Source of the DNA: Rotaria sordida
Lineage: Eukaryota > Rotifera > Eurotatoria > Philodinida > Philodinidae
Reading direction: 5' to 3'
DNA: 64,000 nucleotides
Assembly: GCA_905250125.1 (NCBI GenBank)
Contig: CAJNOL010000045.1
Location: 62,001 to 126,000, forward strand
In this document: positions 1 to 44,229 of the stretch, one piece after another
Numbering within the stretch: position 1 is the first letter of the stretch
How the letters are laid out: each line of letters begins with the position of its first letter
Notes under the pieces: generated by a model
What the model saw: only the letters and a program-made list of their open reading frames with translations
Databases searched by the model: none
What the model was told of the DNA's origin: nothing
Position numbers and translations under genes: made by a program

Positions 1-128
1 TCTCTGACATAGAATTGCTCTACAAGACCACATAATATATGGTATTCTGATTCAAGATAGGTCACTAAATTCGGCGGAGTTCTTGACTTGTTTTTAGGAA
101 GAGGAAGCTTTATACAACCTTTTTTATT
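1..128 (-). other. Open reading stretch running off the left edge, possible partial exon
   Basis: Read on the minus strand, the frame is open from a TAG at 129-131 to the window edge, about 42 codons. The part nearest the edge (residues ending TPPNLVTYLESEYHILCGL and onward) has protein-like composition. There is no ATG, and no convincing upstream exon was found; a TTGCAG acceptor-like site near 211-216 does not join in frame. It may be a terminal exon of a gene lying to the left, or chance. No family recognised. Confidence 0.15.
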
Positions 129-2769
129 CTATTTTAGAAAGAAATTCTTTATGACACCATCGAATTCATGTAACTATCTTAGAAATCATTTTTTCGTTGA
201 TGTAAATTTCACTGCAAAACAAGAAAATATAATTAGATTTGTGAATATAACTTTGATTACACACACATCAAACACGATTATTATCAAACAAATAACAAAA
301 ACTACATTATTCAATATTGTCGGCAAAAACGTGATTTTCTGGAGTTTTCATAGAAGATATATTGTTTCTGACTGCCTGAAAGCTAGATACCAATAGATGA
401 AATCTGAATTCATAGCAATAGATCAATAAGTTCTTCGCACACTTCATTCATATCTGGTCACATCGTCAGAAGAACGTATCAATAGAAAACTCGTCTAGCT
501 CTATTCTTTTCTCCCAAAAAAGTAATATCAATATACATATAATGTATATAAATTTCCGCTAGTCCCCTTAGTTCCGTCCTTATTTTAAAATGGAAGTATG
601 TCTATACAAATAGTATACGTATAATACATGTTAAGACTCGTAGTCTCAATCCTATTGCAAATAAGACTAGTCATAAATACATACAATATATATATATATA
701 TGTTGTGTGCGTAGTTTCCCATAGCGTGCATTCATAATGGAGATGATACTGCATGTATAGTAATAGTCTTATTTGATAGCTGTTATAAGTGAATGAGAGA
801 CGTATAATATATATTATGTATATGGTCTCACCAATGAATCTAAAAACATGAGATCCTTTCTAGTTTTACTTGTCCAATTATTCAGAACAAAAGTGAAGGC
901 AATAGTACTTCTTTTTGAACTCAGTTTGAAATCAAAAAGACTATAGATTCATTTTTTGTTGATATCAATTTCTTTTGACACATATGAATGAACAATGAGT
1001 TCATATTATTTTGGATAGATCTCGAAAGACATTCTCCGATGATGTTTTTGATTGTAACTTTGTTGTATACGGTCTCACATACCACGTTAGCGGACTATAT
1101 TTCTCGTCATTATGGTCACCATAATACGATATTTTCGCTGTATACTGTTGCATTTCTTCGTCAAATATTATGGCAGAGTACGGTTCATTCAACTATTGTA
1201 AATTACCTATAAATGATCGTATATAGATTGTATCATTCGATTTGAATAATGTTTTTTCAAAAGAATGATTGTAAATCATTTATTAAAAGAAAAAAAATAA
1301 TTGGAATCTGACGTTTCATCGATCAGAATAATATAGATCCTTGTGAAAACATAGGATTTATGACATATTAACGTTTCATGAGTATGATCAACTAAGATTA
1401 AAGTCTTGTCCTCAAAATTCTAATTCTAGAAATTTTCACCCGTTAAAAACTGCTATAGATATTGCAATTGTGAAATAATTTAGTTCTTATCTAAACAAAA
1501 CAACGTTTTCCGTATAACAAAAGCTGTTAGTACAATCTCTGTAGGATTAAAATGTGAAACACGATGTAGTTGGTATTACTAATCACTAGGAGATCATTTT
1601 ATTCTATCTATTATAGGACACATTTCTTGAACATCCTTTTATTTCATCCTCCAGAGATGCAATAAGGGAGTAGTTTATATATTAGAACGAGATGTTACTG
1701 ATATACGGACCTGTAATCGTATATCTATGTCTGTGACGAAGAAAGAGGGTTGGTTCAAATTTATACTCCTACACTTCCACATTTCTTTTACATGATGTTT
1801 CACAAAAAATTTTGTTTTTGTTAAAAGCGTAAAATAGTTTTCATAAAAAAAGAGTATTTCTTTAAGAATATATCTTATCAATAAGTCTCTAACACAACTC
1901 ATATTTTACTATAATTGCATAAGTCTAGAATCTTTTCATGGTAACGATTTACAGCAGATATTTAATTTGAATTGACTATGTTCAACAAGAATAGAAATAT
2001 TAAAATCAATTCAATGAAGTTCGTATAGGAACTTTCATATATAAACGAAAAATGTCGAAACTAGAAAAATATTGAAAAAAAAGTAATGTCTCCAGAATGG
2101 ATGTGAGTGTAGATGAAGAGAAGACTAGAACTCACATCCACACATTTTATGCCAAAAATAAAGAATGTCTTGTTAGTTCCTTTTGGTTTTTCTACAACAC
2201 ACCTACGATGGAATTATCCACACATGACAGTCGTATTTTCGATTTTTTAATCATGTTGATTAATAAATGATGTTCGAGTCTATATAATAACAATCAAAAA
2301 CAGAAAAGTTTATAGCTGAACATAAGATACTTCAATCGAATTTAGAACGATAAACTTTTTCTTAAATTTTGTTATAAAAAAGCATTTATAGGTATATTCT
2401 TCCACAAAAATAAACTACGTAGAAAGCTTTACAAAAAAATTTTCTATATACTGAAAGCTTATATAAATTGTAAACGACAAAGCATATTCATCAATTAATG
2501 ATCATCCGAATTTCTTATTTGTATCCAAATAAACCACACAAAGAAAAGTCATAGTTTTTATAAAGAAAAGAAAAGCTTTTAAGTTTCCTACATCTTTACA
2601 CGTAGCAAGATTATTTACAGTAAAATCGAAAAAAAAAAACAAAATGCAGAAACATAGTATATAAATAAACAAAAGATAAAGTACTGTATCTCTTAAACAC
2701 AAAAAAAAATGATCACAGAAATAAGTGAAAACATTCAATAAATTCTTCTTCTTCTTCTTGTTTTGCTTC
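129..2769. other. Gene-poor intergenic DNA
   Basis: No supported gene. Open frames here are short, lack splice partners and have AT-rich, low-complexity composition. A short TA-rich run sits near 688-701. A perfect 11-bp inverted repeat (2098-2108 with 2130-2140, loop 21 nt, arm TGGATGTGAGT) could form a small hairpin. Its position about 630 bp beyond the TMEM183 stop gives no clear function. Confidence 0.5.
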
Positions 2770-4732
2770 TCAATCAAAACTCGCTGGACTATTATACCAA
2801 TTATAGACTCTTAAACATAAAATTGGATCAATAATAACAACTGAATCATTATATTTTTTTGATGTTTGTAAACATAATCTTGATGAATCAAACCACATTT
2901 TTAATTTATGATATCGATAATCACTACTAACATTAAGTGTTATTTGGGATAAAATCATTCCCATATATGGACCAATTGGTACAAAATTTGAACAAATTAA
3001 ATGTAATATACAACAATCTTTATTAATAATATATTGATTATTTGTTTGAATAATTGGTGATATAGCTTGAATTTGAATTTGTTGTTGATATTGTTGTTTT
3101 GAATCTTTTGTATTATCAAAACGAAATTCAAAATAATAATTATATGCGTCACGTTGTGTTGTTGTTTGTGATCCTTTTGAATACCAAATACGTACACATC
3201 GTGATAAACGAAGAAAATGTGGATCTTGTTGTATAACATCAGTTTTATTTAAACGATTTTGAAATAATGGATAAATTTGATATAATGATTTGATAACATG
3301 TGTACGAATTATTGATAAATGTTCATGAACAAGTATTCGACCAATTTTATTTGCTTCTGTTTTATTATGTCTATTTCAAAAATAAAAATAAATTATTTCA
3401 TAATTGATTAATTGAGAAAGAAATGAATTTTGTTTTTTTTTACTTTCGAAATAAACGTATCCAAAAATAAACTGTATTTACAACATGATTTGATGCTCGA
3501 CAAATTAATGAAAATTTACCAATATCTTCAGGTGATATATACATAGCAATTATAAACCATAAATCAAGGGGATAATCTCTTCCATCATTAGTATTTACTA
3601 TTGTAGATAGATCTTTTTTTGTACATTGTTTTTGTTTTGATCGAACATTGGGTTGGTGAACTAAATAAGAAAACAAAAATGATTATTTAAATGAAACTAA
3701 AGAAACAAAAAAAAATCAACATCTCCAATCTAACACTTTTTTTTAAACTAAAGATATCGTTTATTACATGTTAAAAATTTTCGATATCTTGGATATCAAA
3801 ATTTAATACTCAAATTTCCATGCTTAAAATTTTATGTAATGACGAACAGTAAATTGTTATTTAAGTACGTTGTCAAATATTTTATAGTTTTATTTTCTTT
3901 TTACTGTTTAGGCTTTCTAGATTTTTTTTTCTATTACAGATGAATATATTCTACTCGATCGTTTATATCTTTACTGGAGACGTTTTGAAGGAGTTCTTAA
4001 CACAGGTTCAGATATGTTGAGTTTATCTGATTAGTGAGCCTTTTATCGATTCCTTAGAAGTGATATATATGTCATAATTCTTAAGGCAACTGGTATGTGT
4101 TTAAATTCACGTTCGATTAGAATGCTCACCTTTTTGAGCTTTGGTTTCGTAATCGATTATTTTTTATTTCGTTCTTTATTTGCTAAGTTCAAAATTAGAA
4201 CTATCTTATGTATGATCACGTACTGTTTTTTTCATATACTCGCTTTCTCTCTTCTGTTAACTCTATATGATATACTTTTTCGAGATTATCTCTTCATAGG
4301 ATATCCATGAGACCCAGTATAATTAAAGATTATAAGAAAAAAAAAACATGAAATTAACCTTCAGGTTCTTCATCAGACAATTGTGGATCATCAAAATCAC
4401 TTAAATCTTTTTCGTACCAATCTTGTTCATCCATTAAAGTTCGACCTATGAAAAGAAAAAAACAAACTCAAATAATTAAATGAAAGAAAAAATAAGTTTT
4501 TTTTTTTACCTTCACGCGTTAATTTTGATGTTGCTCGTAAATTATTTTGAGGTGAATCTTTTGATGAACGTGAATAATCATAAACACTAAAATCTAAATC
4601 AAATATAAATAATTAAAAAAAGTAATTAAATAATCATTTATAAATTTTACCTTTGATAGCAAGACGAAGGGATTCTGTACCAGTGCTATTTTTAGCACCA
4701 TTACGATTTTGTTTGGAAGACCGACGAGGCAT
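2770..4732 (-). CDS. TMEM183: TMEM183 homologue (F-box-like transmembrane protein 183)
   Basis: Five exons on the minus strand: 4651-4732, 4510-4593, 4359-4445, 3444-3660, 2770-3370. All junctions are GT-AG, phases agree, and the 1071 nt give 356 aa, close to the usual family length. The N-terminus is basic (MPRRSSKQNR) and followed by a Ser/Asp/Glu-rich stretch. Exon 4 carries the conserved F-box-like block (YPLDLWFIIAMYISPEDIGK then FSLICR), the part that identifies the family. The long last exon carries the conserved C-terminal domain with a hydrophobic segment (PIGPYMGMILSQITLNVSSD) and an ending like the vertebrate proteins (IIDPILCLRVYNWY). Family members are poorly characterised membrane proteins; the molecular function is unknown. 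The ATG chosen is the first in frame and lies about 400 bp from the divergent DYNC2H1 start. Intron 3 (3661-4358) is 698 nt and holds nothing recognisable. No truncation or frameshift is seen. Confidence 0.88.
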
Positions 4733-5138
4733 TAAATACTAATTTTTAATAAAAAATAATATATATTCAAAAAAAGTTGAATGGGCATAGAAAACCCAAA
4801 TTGGTCAAACACCAGCCTTGCATCGGCCATTTTTTTGAGACAGATCAAATCATCATACGCTATGACTTTTATAGATCAAACGAACGAACGTAGCCATTCA
4901 ATATGTTACATATGACTCATCGTTTTATACTAAAGAAAATATTTTTATATTAAAAAATTATTTTAATTCATCTAATAATTAAGTTATTTATTATTATTAT
5001 TATTTAAAAACGATCAATAGATGTCACTATATGTAAGTATAGATAAATTATACTGTAACTAAGTAACGATTGAAAACCATCATCCAAAATGAAAGTAATC
5101 AGCTGCGAAATCGTAGAAAATTTATTTATGTTTTAAAC
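4733..5138. promoter_or_regulatory. Shared divergent promoter region between TMEM183 and DYNC2H1
   Basis: These 406 bp separate two divergent start codons, so both 5' UTRs and promoters must lie here unless there are upstream non-coding exons. The stretch is AT-rich, with one more GC-rich island around 4780-4830. No full X-box (RFX site) typical of ciliary genes could be read, and no TATA box is convincing. The regulatory role is inferred from gene arrangement only. Confidence 0.45.
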
Positions 5139-39552
<34,414 letters not shown>

Positions 39553-39649
39553 ATCACAAAAAAAAAAAGAAAGAAAGACTAATGAAAATAGTGTTTTATT
39601 GTATTTATATTTTGTTGGTATTTTTATTGCTTATATCAATATGTTTATT

Positions 39650-39655
39650 AATAAA
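39650..39655 (+). terminator. Candidate polyadenylation signal of DYNC2H1
   Basis: AATAAA about 100 nt after the DYNC2H1 stop codon, in AT-rich DNA. Position fits a short 3' UTR. No transcript evidence. Confidence 0.4.
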
Positions 39656-40459
39656 GAAAATCGATGATGGAAGAAATAACTTCGTGCTTATATTTTATGA
39701 TAAAATTTAATTATTTATAACGAATTCATTGTTTTATAAACGATAAACGGAAAGAAACACTAATAGAGATTGAATTAGATAATAAGTAGAAAAACTTTCG
39801 ATAGTCAAGTATATCAAGATTTAATTCAGTTAAAAAAAAAGAAATCAATTAATAATTGCTTTAATAATTTGAATATTTCGTGACATATTTCTATTTTCTT
39901 AGATTTAGCTAAGATAATAAATTAGATAAATGAGTTGTTCTAGTAGTTTTCTTTTTTCTTTCTTGTATCATTTTAGTCAATTATCATTCGAAAATATAGA
40001 TAATAATAAAAAAAAAAGAAGGCATCACTTAATGAGACGTGACAAGTTTCAAGCACGATCTTCGAATACAAAGTTAAATAACTAATCATTTTATGATTTT
40101 GATGACAAACTGTGTCATAGAATGCGTTTCGAATGAGCGGAAGTTTCTTTTCTTCTCCGCCCAGTTACATTTCTTTCTTTCGACATACTTTTTCAAACTA
40201 TGAGCAAAAAGAGAAAGAGCGAAGAAGAGAGAGAAAGAATACAGAGAAACTAATAAGAAAGATACAAAAAGGTCCGGAAATGCTATTTTCTCTCGCTTTA
40301 TATATATTTGTATGTCGTTATTCTCGTTTTATTCTTGTGGTGTTTGACGTTCAAAATAATAAAACAACGAAGAAGGATATAAACGATCAACGACTGCTGG
40401 TCAAACTTCAGTGACAATCTTATTTTTAACATTATCCAAGTCTTCTGATGATTATAAAC
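39656..40459. other. Intergenic DNA between DYNC2H1 and the YRFD precursor
   Basis: About 800 bp with no gene. It contains a purine-rich run (40200-40265) and must hold the promoter and 5' UTR of the small secreted precursor that follows. No motif stands out. Confidence 0.5.
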
Positions 40460-41142
40460 ATGAAATTTGTTCACAACAATTGTTTCTTTCTCTTTGCCAT
40501 CATTATCGTAAGTAATTAGTTATTTATTTTTTTGTATAGAAAATAAATTATATGAATTTTTATTCAAATTATTAAAATAAAATGAGTTGAAAATAATAAA
40601 ACCATATTCAGTTTGTAATACTTATGTTTATAAATTTTCTTTTCCATTTGACTTATTTTTCGAGTTTCAATGTACTGTTTTCTAATTTTTATGAATGTCA
40701 ATTTAGTTAACATATCGATAAATAATAGCAAAAATCGGCAGGACGGATGCTTCCGTCCCATTTCTTTTTTTATTCATTGTACTAATTTCCGCTTGAAAAC
40801 GGTATTGTTTTGTTACTTCCTGAATATTTCTATATTAGTTTATTTTTATTTTCATGATAGATTGGCAGTCAACTATTATTTATTTGCACCGAAAGTTCAA
40901 CAGTAAATATGGATTCCAATTCTCTTGAATTAAACAAACGTTATCGATTCGATAAAAAAGATACAACAACAACATCAATCGATAGTAATGAATCAAATGA
41001 TAATGACAACAATGATGATTATATTCTATTATTGAATAAACGATATCGTTTTGATAAACGTTATCGATATGACAAAAAACGATCGAATTTTGATGGTATT
41101 AACAAACGATATCGTTTTGACAAACGTTATCGATTTGATTAA
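40460..41142 (+). CDS. Putative neuropeptide precursor with YRFD/YRYD repeats
   Basis: Two exons, 40460-40507 and 40861-41142, joined by a GT-AG intron in phase 0, give 109 aa. An ATG four codons earlier (40448) is an alternative start. The N-terminus is a signal peptide split by the intron: MKFVHNNCFFLFAIII, then IGSQLLFICTES. After it come peptides between dibasic sites: NKR-YRFD-KK, an acidic 26-residue spacer rich in D/N/S/T, then NKR-YRFD-KR-YRYD-KKR-SNFDGI-NKR-YRFD-KR-YRFD-stop. That makes four YRFD and one YRYD. This is the layout of a multi-copy neuropeptide prohormone cut by furin/PC2-type convertases. No Gly follows the peptides, so they would keep a free C-terminal Asp and not be amidated. 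The Asp is written GAT in some copies and GAC in others, which argues that the residue is kept by selection. No known family was recognised; SNFDGI only faintly recalls orcokinin. AATAAA lies at 41167-41172. Confidence 0.75.
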
Positions 41143-41440
41143 AAAAATTTTCATCAAAATAATGGAAATAAAAATCGAAGACACAGTATGATAAAAAAAA
41201 AGTCAAAATATAAGAAAAAAAAAAAAAAGAAAAATTCACAATCATTTCCGTCTTTGTTAATAATACACATACTTCTATATTGATATGTTCTGCAATTTGA
41301 ATACAATATATAATTCTCTATCTCTATTTGTTTCCTGCTGTGTAAACCTGAAAAAAAAAAACAAAAGACCACATATTGTTTTTTTCTTAATAGATCATAG
41401 AAATATTACGAAGAGTCTTATAAGAATAAAGAAAAAAAAG

Positions 41441-42757
41441 TCACACTTCGTCTTCAAAGTGGATTCGTGTTGCATGATATTGTTTTAGACATGAAGACGG
41501 AGAAGATGAGTGTACTTTCGATTGTTCATTAGTACTAGCAATTACAGTCGTTGGTGACAATTGAGTTGAAGAAGAAATAGAACGACGTTGAAGAAAAGGA
41601 GAATCAGGAGGATGTTGAGAAATAGTTGTATTTTGTGATGATGTAAGTGGAGTTGTGGATATTTTATGTTCTTCATTATCAATCGTAGAAATTTGCCGTG
41701 GTGACTCCGTAGAAATACCACTAAAAAGAGCTTCTATATTTTCATCATCACGTGTTATTTTACATGTCGTCATTAATAATATTCCATCAACAATTGATAA
41801 AATAAAAGCAATCCAAGCAATTATAGTTGAATAACCAATTTCAATGTTAATACTTGATAGAAATCGATTAATAGCTACTTTTGTATCTTCTGATAATTTA
41901 TAAATTTGACTTGATTTATAATGTCTTTCAATAGCAAATAAATATTCAGTTGATTCATATTGTAAATAACTTAATACAACTAATAAATTAGTTAAAATAA
42001 ATATCATAGAAAATAATGATGATAATACACCAAAACATTTTACTTGTAAACGTTGATAACGTGTCTTAAGAAATGGAAATAAACTGTAAAGAAAAGCAGT
42101 TAAAGATAAATTAATCAATGCAATTATTCCAAGTACATGACATGCTTTAATATATAGTGGATAATGACAATCACATGAAGATGCTGATACAATATTTAAA
42201 CGCGAAGTTAATGAGATATCAAATGTTGCACGAAGATAATCATTACCAATATCAAAATTTTTTTCACCTTTTTTTGAACAAAATCGATAATATTGTAAAC
42301 TATGACATTCATTAAAATTTTGATCTTCATAGGATGGTAAAAAATTTTTTGTACATGTTTTATGGTATTTATTTAAACTCATATGGAAAATTTCATTGGG
42401 TTCATTAATAAATTTTGATGCATTATTTAAAAGATATTCACATCGTTGAAATAAACCATAAGAATGACGAGTAAAACGATGAACAGAATTGAAATATATT
42501 AAAATATCAGTACGAATAAGAGCATCAACACCATCGACATATAATGAATGAGTATTGGGAGAAACTTCTTTCCAATGTGGTGTAAAAAAAGCAACACATT
42601 GAAGTCCAATTGTAACTAATGCAAGAACAACACCAATAATAATACCAACAGTTAAATGTATGTTACATAAATGTATTCTTCTGTGAAGTAGACTTTCTTT
42701 TCTTGGTTTCGGGCGAATACCATACATCAAAATGCTGTTGCTACGCTTTCCTAACAT
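41441..42757 (-). CDS. Claudin/PMP22-like four-transmembrane protein, single exon
   Basis: The start is the first in-frame ATG (MLGKRSNSILMYGIRPKPR), giving 438 aa with no intron. Four hydrophobic segments lie at about residues 37-61, 206-231, 240-265 and 309-333. The first loop is long and has W (in FFTPHWKEV), then SYGLFQRC, matching the W...GL(W/F)xxC pattern of the claudin/PMP22/clarin superfamily; several further Cys could form disulphides. Both termini should face the cytoplasm. The C-terminal ~100 residues are Ser/Thr/Pro-rich and look disordered. The likely site is the plasma membrane, as a junction or channel-accessory type protein; the exact subfamily is not recognised. It is convergent with the YRFD precursor (about 300 bp between stops). 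The lack of introns stands out beside intron-rich neighbours. Confidence 0.7.
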   Translation of the reverse strand: MLGKRSNSILMYGIRPKPRKESLLHRRIHLCNIHLTVGIIIGVVLALVTIGLQCVAFFTPHWKEVSPNTHSLYVDGVDALIRTDILIYFNSVHRFTRHSYGLFQRCEYLLNNASKFINEPNEIFHMSLNKYHKTCTKNFLPSYEDQNFNECHSLQYYRFCSKKGEKNFDIGNDYLRATFDISLTSRLNIVSASSCDCHYPLYIKACHVLGIIALINLSLTAFLYSLFPFLKTRYQRLQVKCFGVLSSLFSMIFILTNLLVVLSYLQYESTEYLFAIERHYKSSQIYKLSEDTKVAINRFLSSINIEIGYSTIIAWIAFILSIVDGILLMTTCKITRDDENIEALFSGISTESPRQISTIDNEEHKISTTPLTSSQNTTISQHPPDSPFLQRRSISSSTQLSPTTVIASTNEQSKVHSSSPSSCLKQYHATRIHFEDEV

Positions 42758-42998
42758 CTGTATTCGTTGTATTGTCAATAAACATCTTTATGATAAATAT
42801 CACAATGATATGTTACTGGTGAAAATCTATTTAAAAAAAAAAGAAATATTATGTGATACAACGATGCCAATATTTTTTTATTCTATGAAACGAGGAAAAA
42901 ATTCTTGTTTTTATTGTTATTGTCTATAAAGCTTTTCAACATCTGAAAACATAAAGTAATGTTGACACAAAACTTAAATGTATTCAATTAAAAATGAG
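42758..42998. other. Short spacer upstream of the claudin-like gene
   Basis: About 240 bp between the claudin-like start and the mobile-element copy. It should carry the gene's promoter. Nothing recognisable. Confidence 0.4.
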
Positions 42999-44229
42999 TT
43001 ATATTTAATTGAGTAATAAAATAATTTAAATGAGCAATAATGAAATTTAGCAGTAAATCTACTGCATGGGCAATAATTATATTGAATGAGCGATAATTAT
43101 ACTGAATGAGCAATAAATATATTCAATGAACAATAAATATATTGAATGAACAATAATTTATTTAAATTAAAGATAAATCTCATTTAAAAAGGGGCAATAT
43201 GGATTGATTTTGTTATGCACATTCCAAGGATGTATTATAAGAGAGAGTTGTTTTATACTATACATGTGTATTTTTGGTCTCTTTCTTTCTTTCTATACAT
43301 ATATATCTACGTCTTTCGTTATCTTTCTTTCTGTCAGGTAGGAAGTTGCACCTGGTTTTCTGGATCCGACTAATGAATCGTGAGCCATTCTATCATCCCG
43401 AATACTGAACTGTTATTCGAGTACACATTTTGTAGAGCAATGTTTGTTCTTTCAGACTATATGATTAGAACTGTACAAGAGTCATTCATAGCCAAAAGCT
43501 TTTAAATAAAAAGGTCTCGATTCATCGTTTCGGGTTTGACCGGGTCCAAATATGGGCCCGAACCTTTTTATTTAAAAATTTTCGGCTATAAACGGCTCTT
43601 GTACAGTTCTAATCATATAGTCTGAAAGAGCAAACATTGCTCTACAAAATGGATATTCGAATAACAGTCCAGTATTCGGAATGATAGAATGGTTCACGAT
43701 CCGTTGGTCGGGTCCAAAAAAACCCAATGCAATTCCCTACTATCAGGTACATTTCCATAGTGCTTTCTCTGGGATTCTTCATTTCTTTCTTTCATATGAT
43801 CATTCAGCTATATTCCATTTGTATCATATCTATCCCTAGTATATTTCGTCATCTCAGATATATATCTACGTATGTGATAATAGGGAACCTCTTATTTTTC
43901 GGAAGTAAACAGCATATACACAAGAACATATTACGGATCTAACACATTTATTTATACAAATACGTAAGAAAAAGAGGTAAATCATTTAAAGCAAAAAAGC
44001 TTTATTGACACAATAATATACTATATTTTTCATTTTTCTTTTTTTTTCTTTTCAGTTGTAGCTAAAACTAATGTAGTATTTTTTTTATTGCTAAAATATG
44101 AAATTACTATTGTTATTTAACGAATTAATTATTGTCCATTTAATAATATAAAATTTCTCAAACAAAGTATTTTTATTGCTTACAAATTATTGCTAAATCA
44201 TATTTTAATTATTACTCAAATAAATACTA
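42999..44229 (+). mobile_element. Non-coding element, copy A (subterminal repeats plus palindromic core)
   Basis: Defined by comparison with copy B (46946-48170, opposite orientation), which matches along its whole length. The left end runs TTATATTTAATTGAGTAATAA and the right end, read inward on the other strand, CTAGTATTTATTTGAGTAATAA, an imperfect terminal inverted repeat. Inside each end the word GAGCAATAA (variants GAACAATAA, GGGCAATAA, GAGCGATAA) is repeated several times, often with ATATTGAAT spacing. The core (about 43340-43735) is a palindrome with arms of about 190 nt (for example TTTCAGACTATATGATTAGA and its complement). No open frame suggests a transposase, so it would be a non-autonomous DNA element. 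The target duplication is not clear. Confidence 0.75.
43340..43735. repeat. Palindromic core of element copy A
   Basis: The two arms are about 90 percent identical as reverse complements. They meet near 43535-43550 at the GGGTCCAAATATGGGCCC region. Outer edges read GTTGCACCTGGTTTTCTGG and, on the other side, the complement of GCATTGGGTTTTTTTGG. It should extrude as a long hairpin. Confidence 0.85.

Noticed and set aside
4733-5138. RFX X-box for ciliary regulation of DYNC2H1
   Set aside because: No sequence close to GTTNCCATRGNAAC could be found on either strand by eye.
40976-41034. Asp/Asn/Ser-rich spacer as a separate low-complexity gene
   Set aside because: It is in frame inside the YRFD precursor and is a typical acidic spacer.
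43043-43160. CRISPR-like array of GAGCAATAA repeats
   Set aside because: Units are short, imperfect, unevenly spaced and mirrored at both ends of a eukaryotic repeat element.
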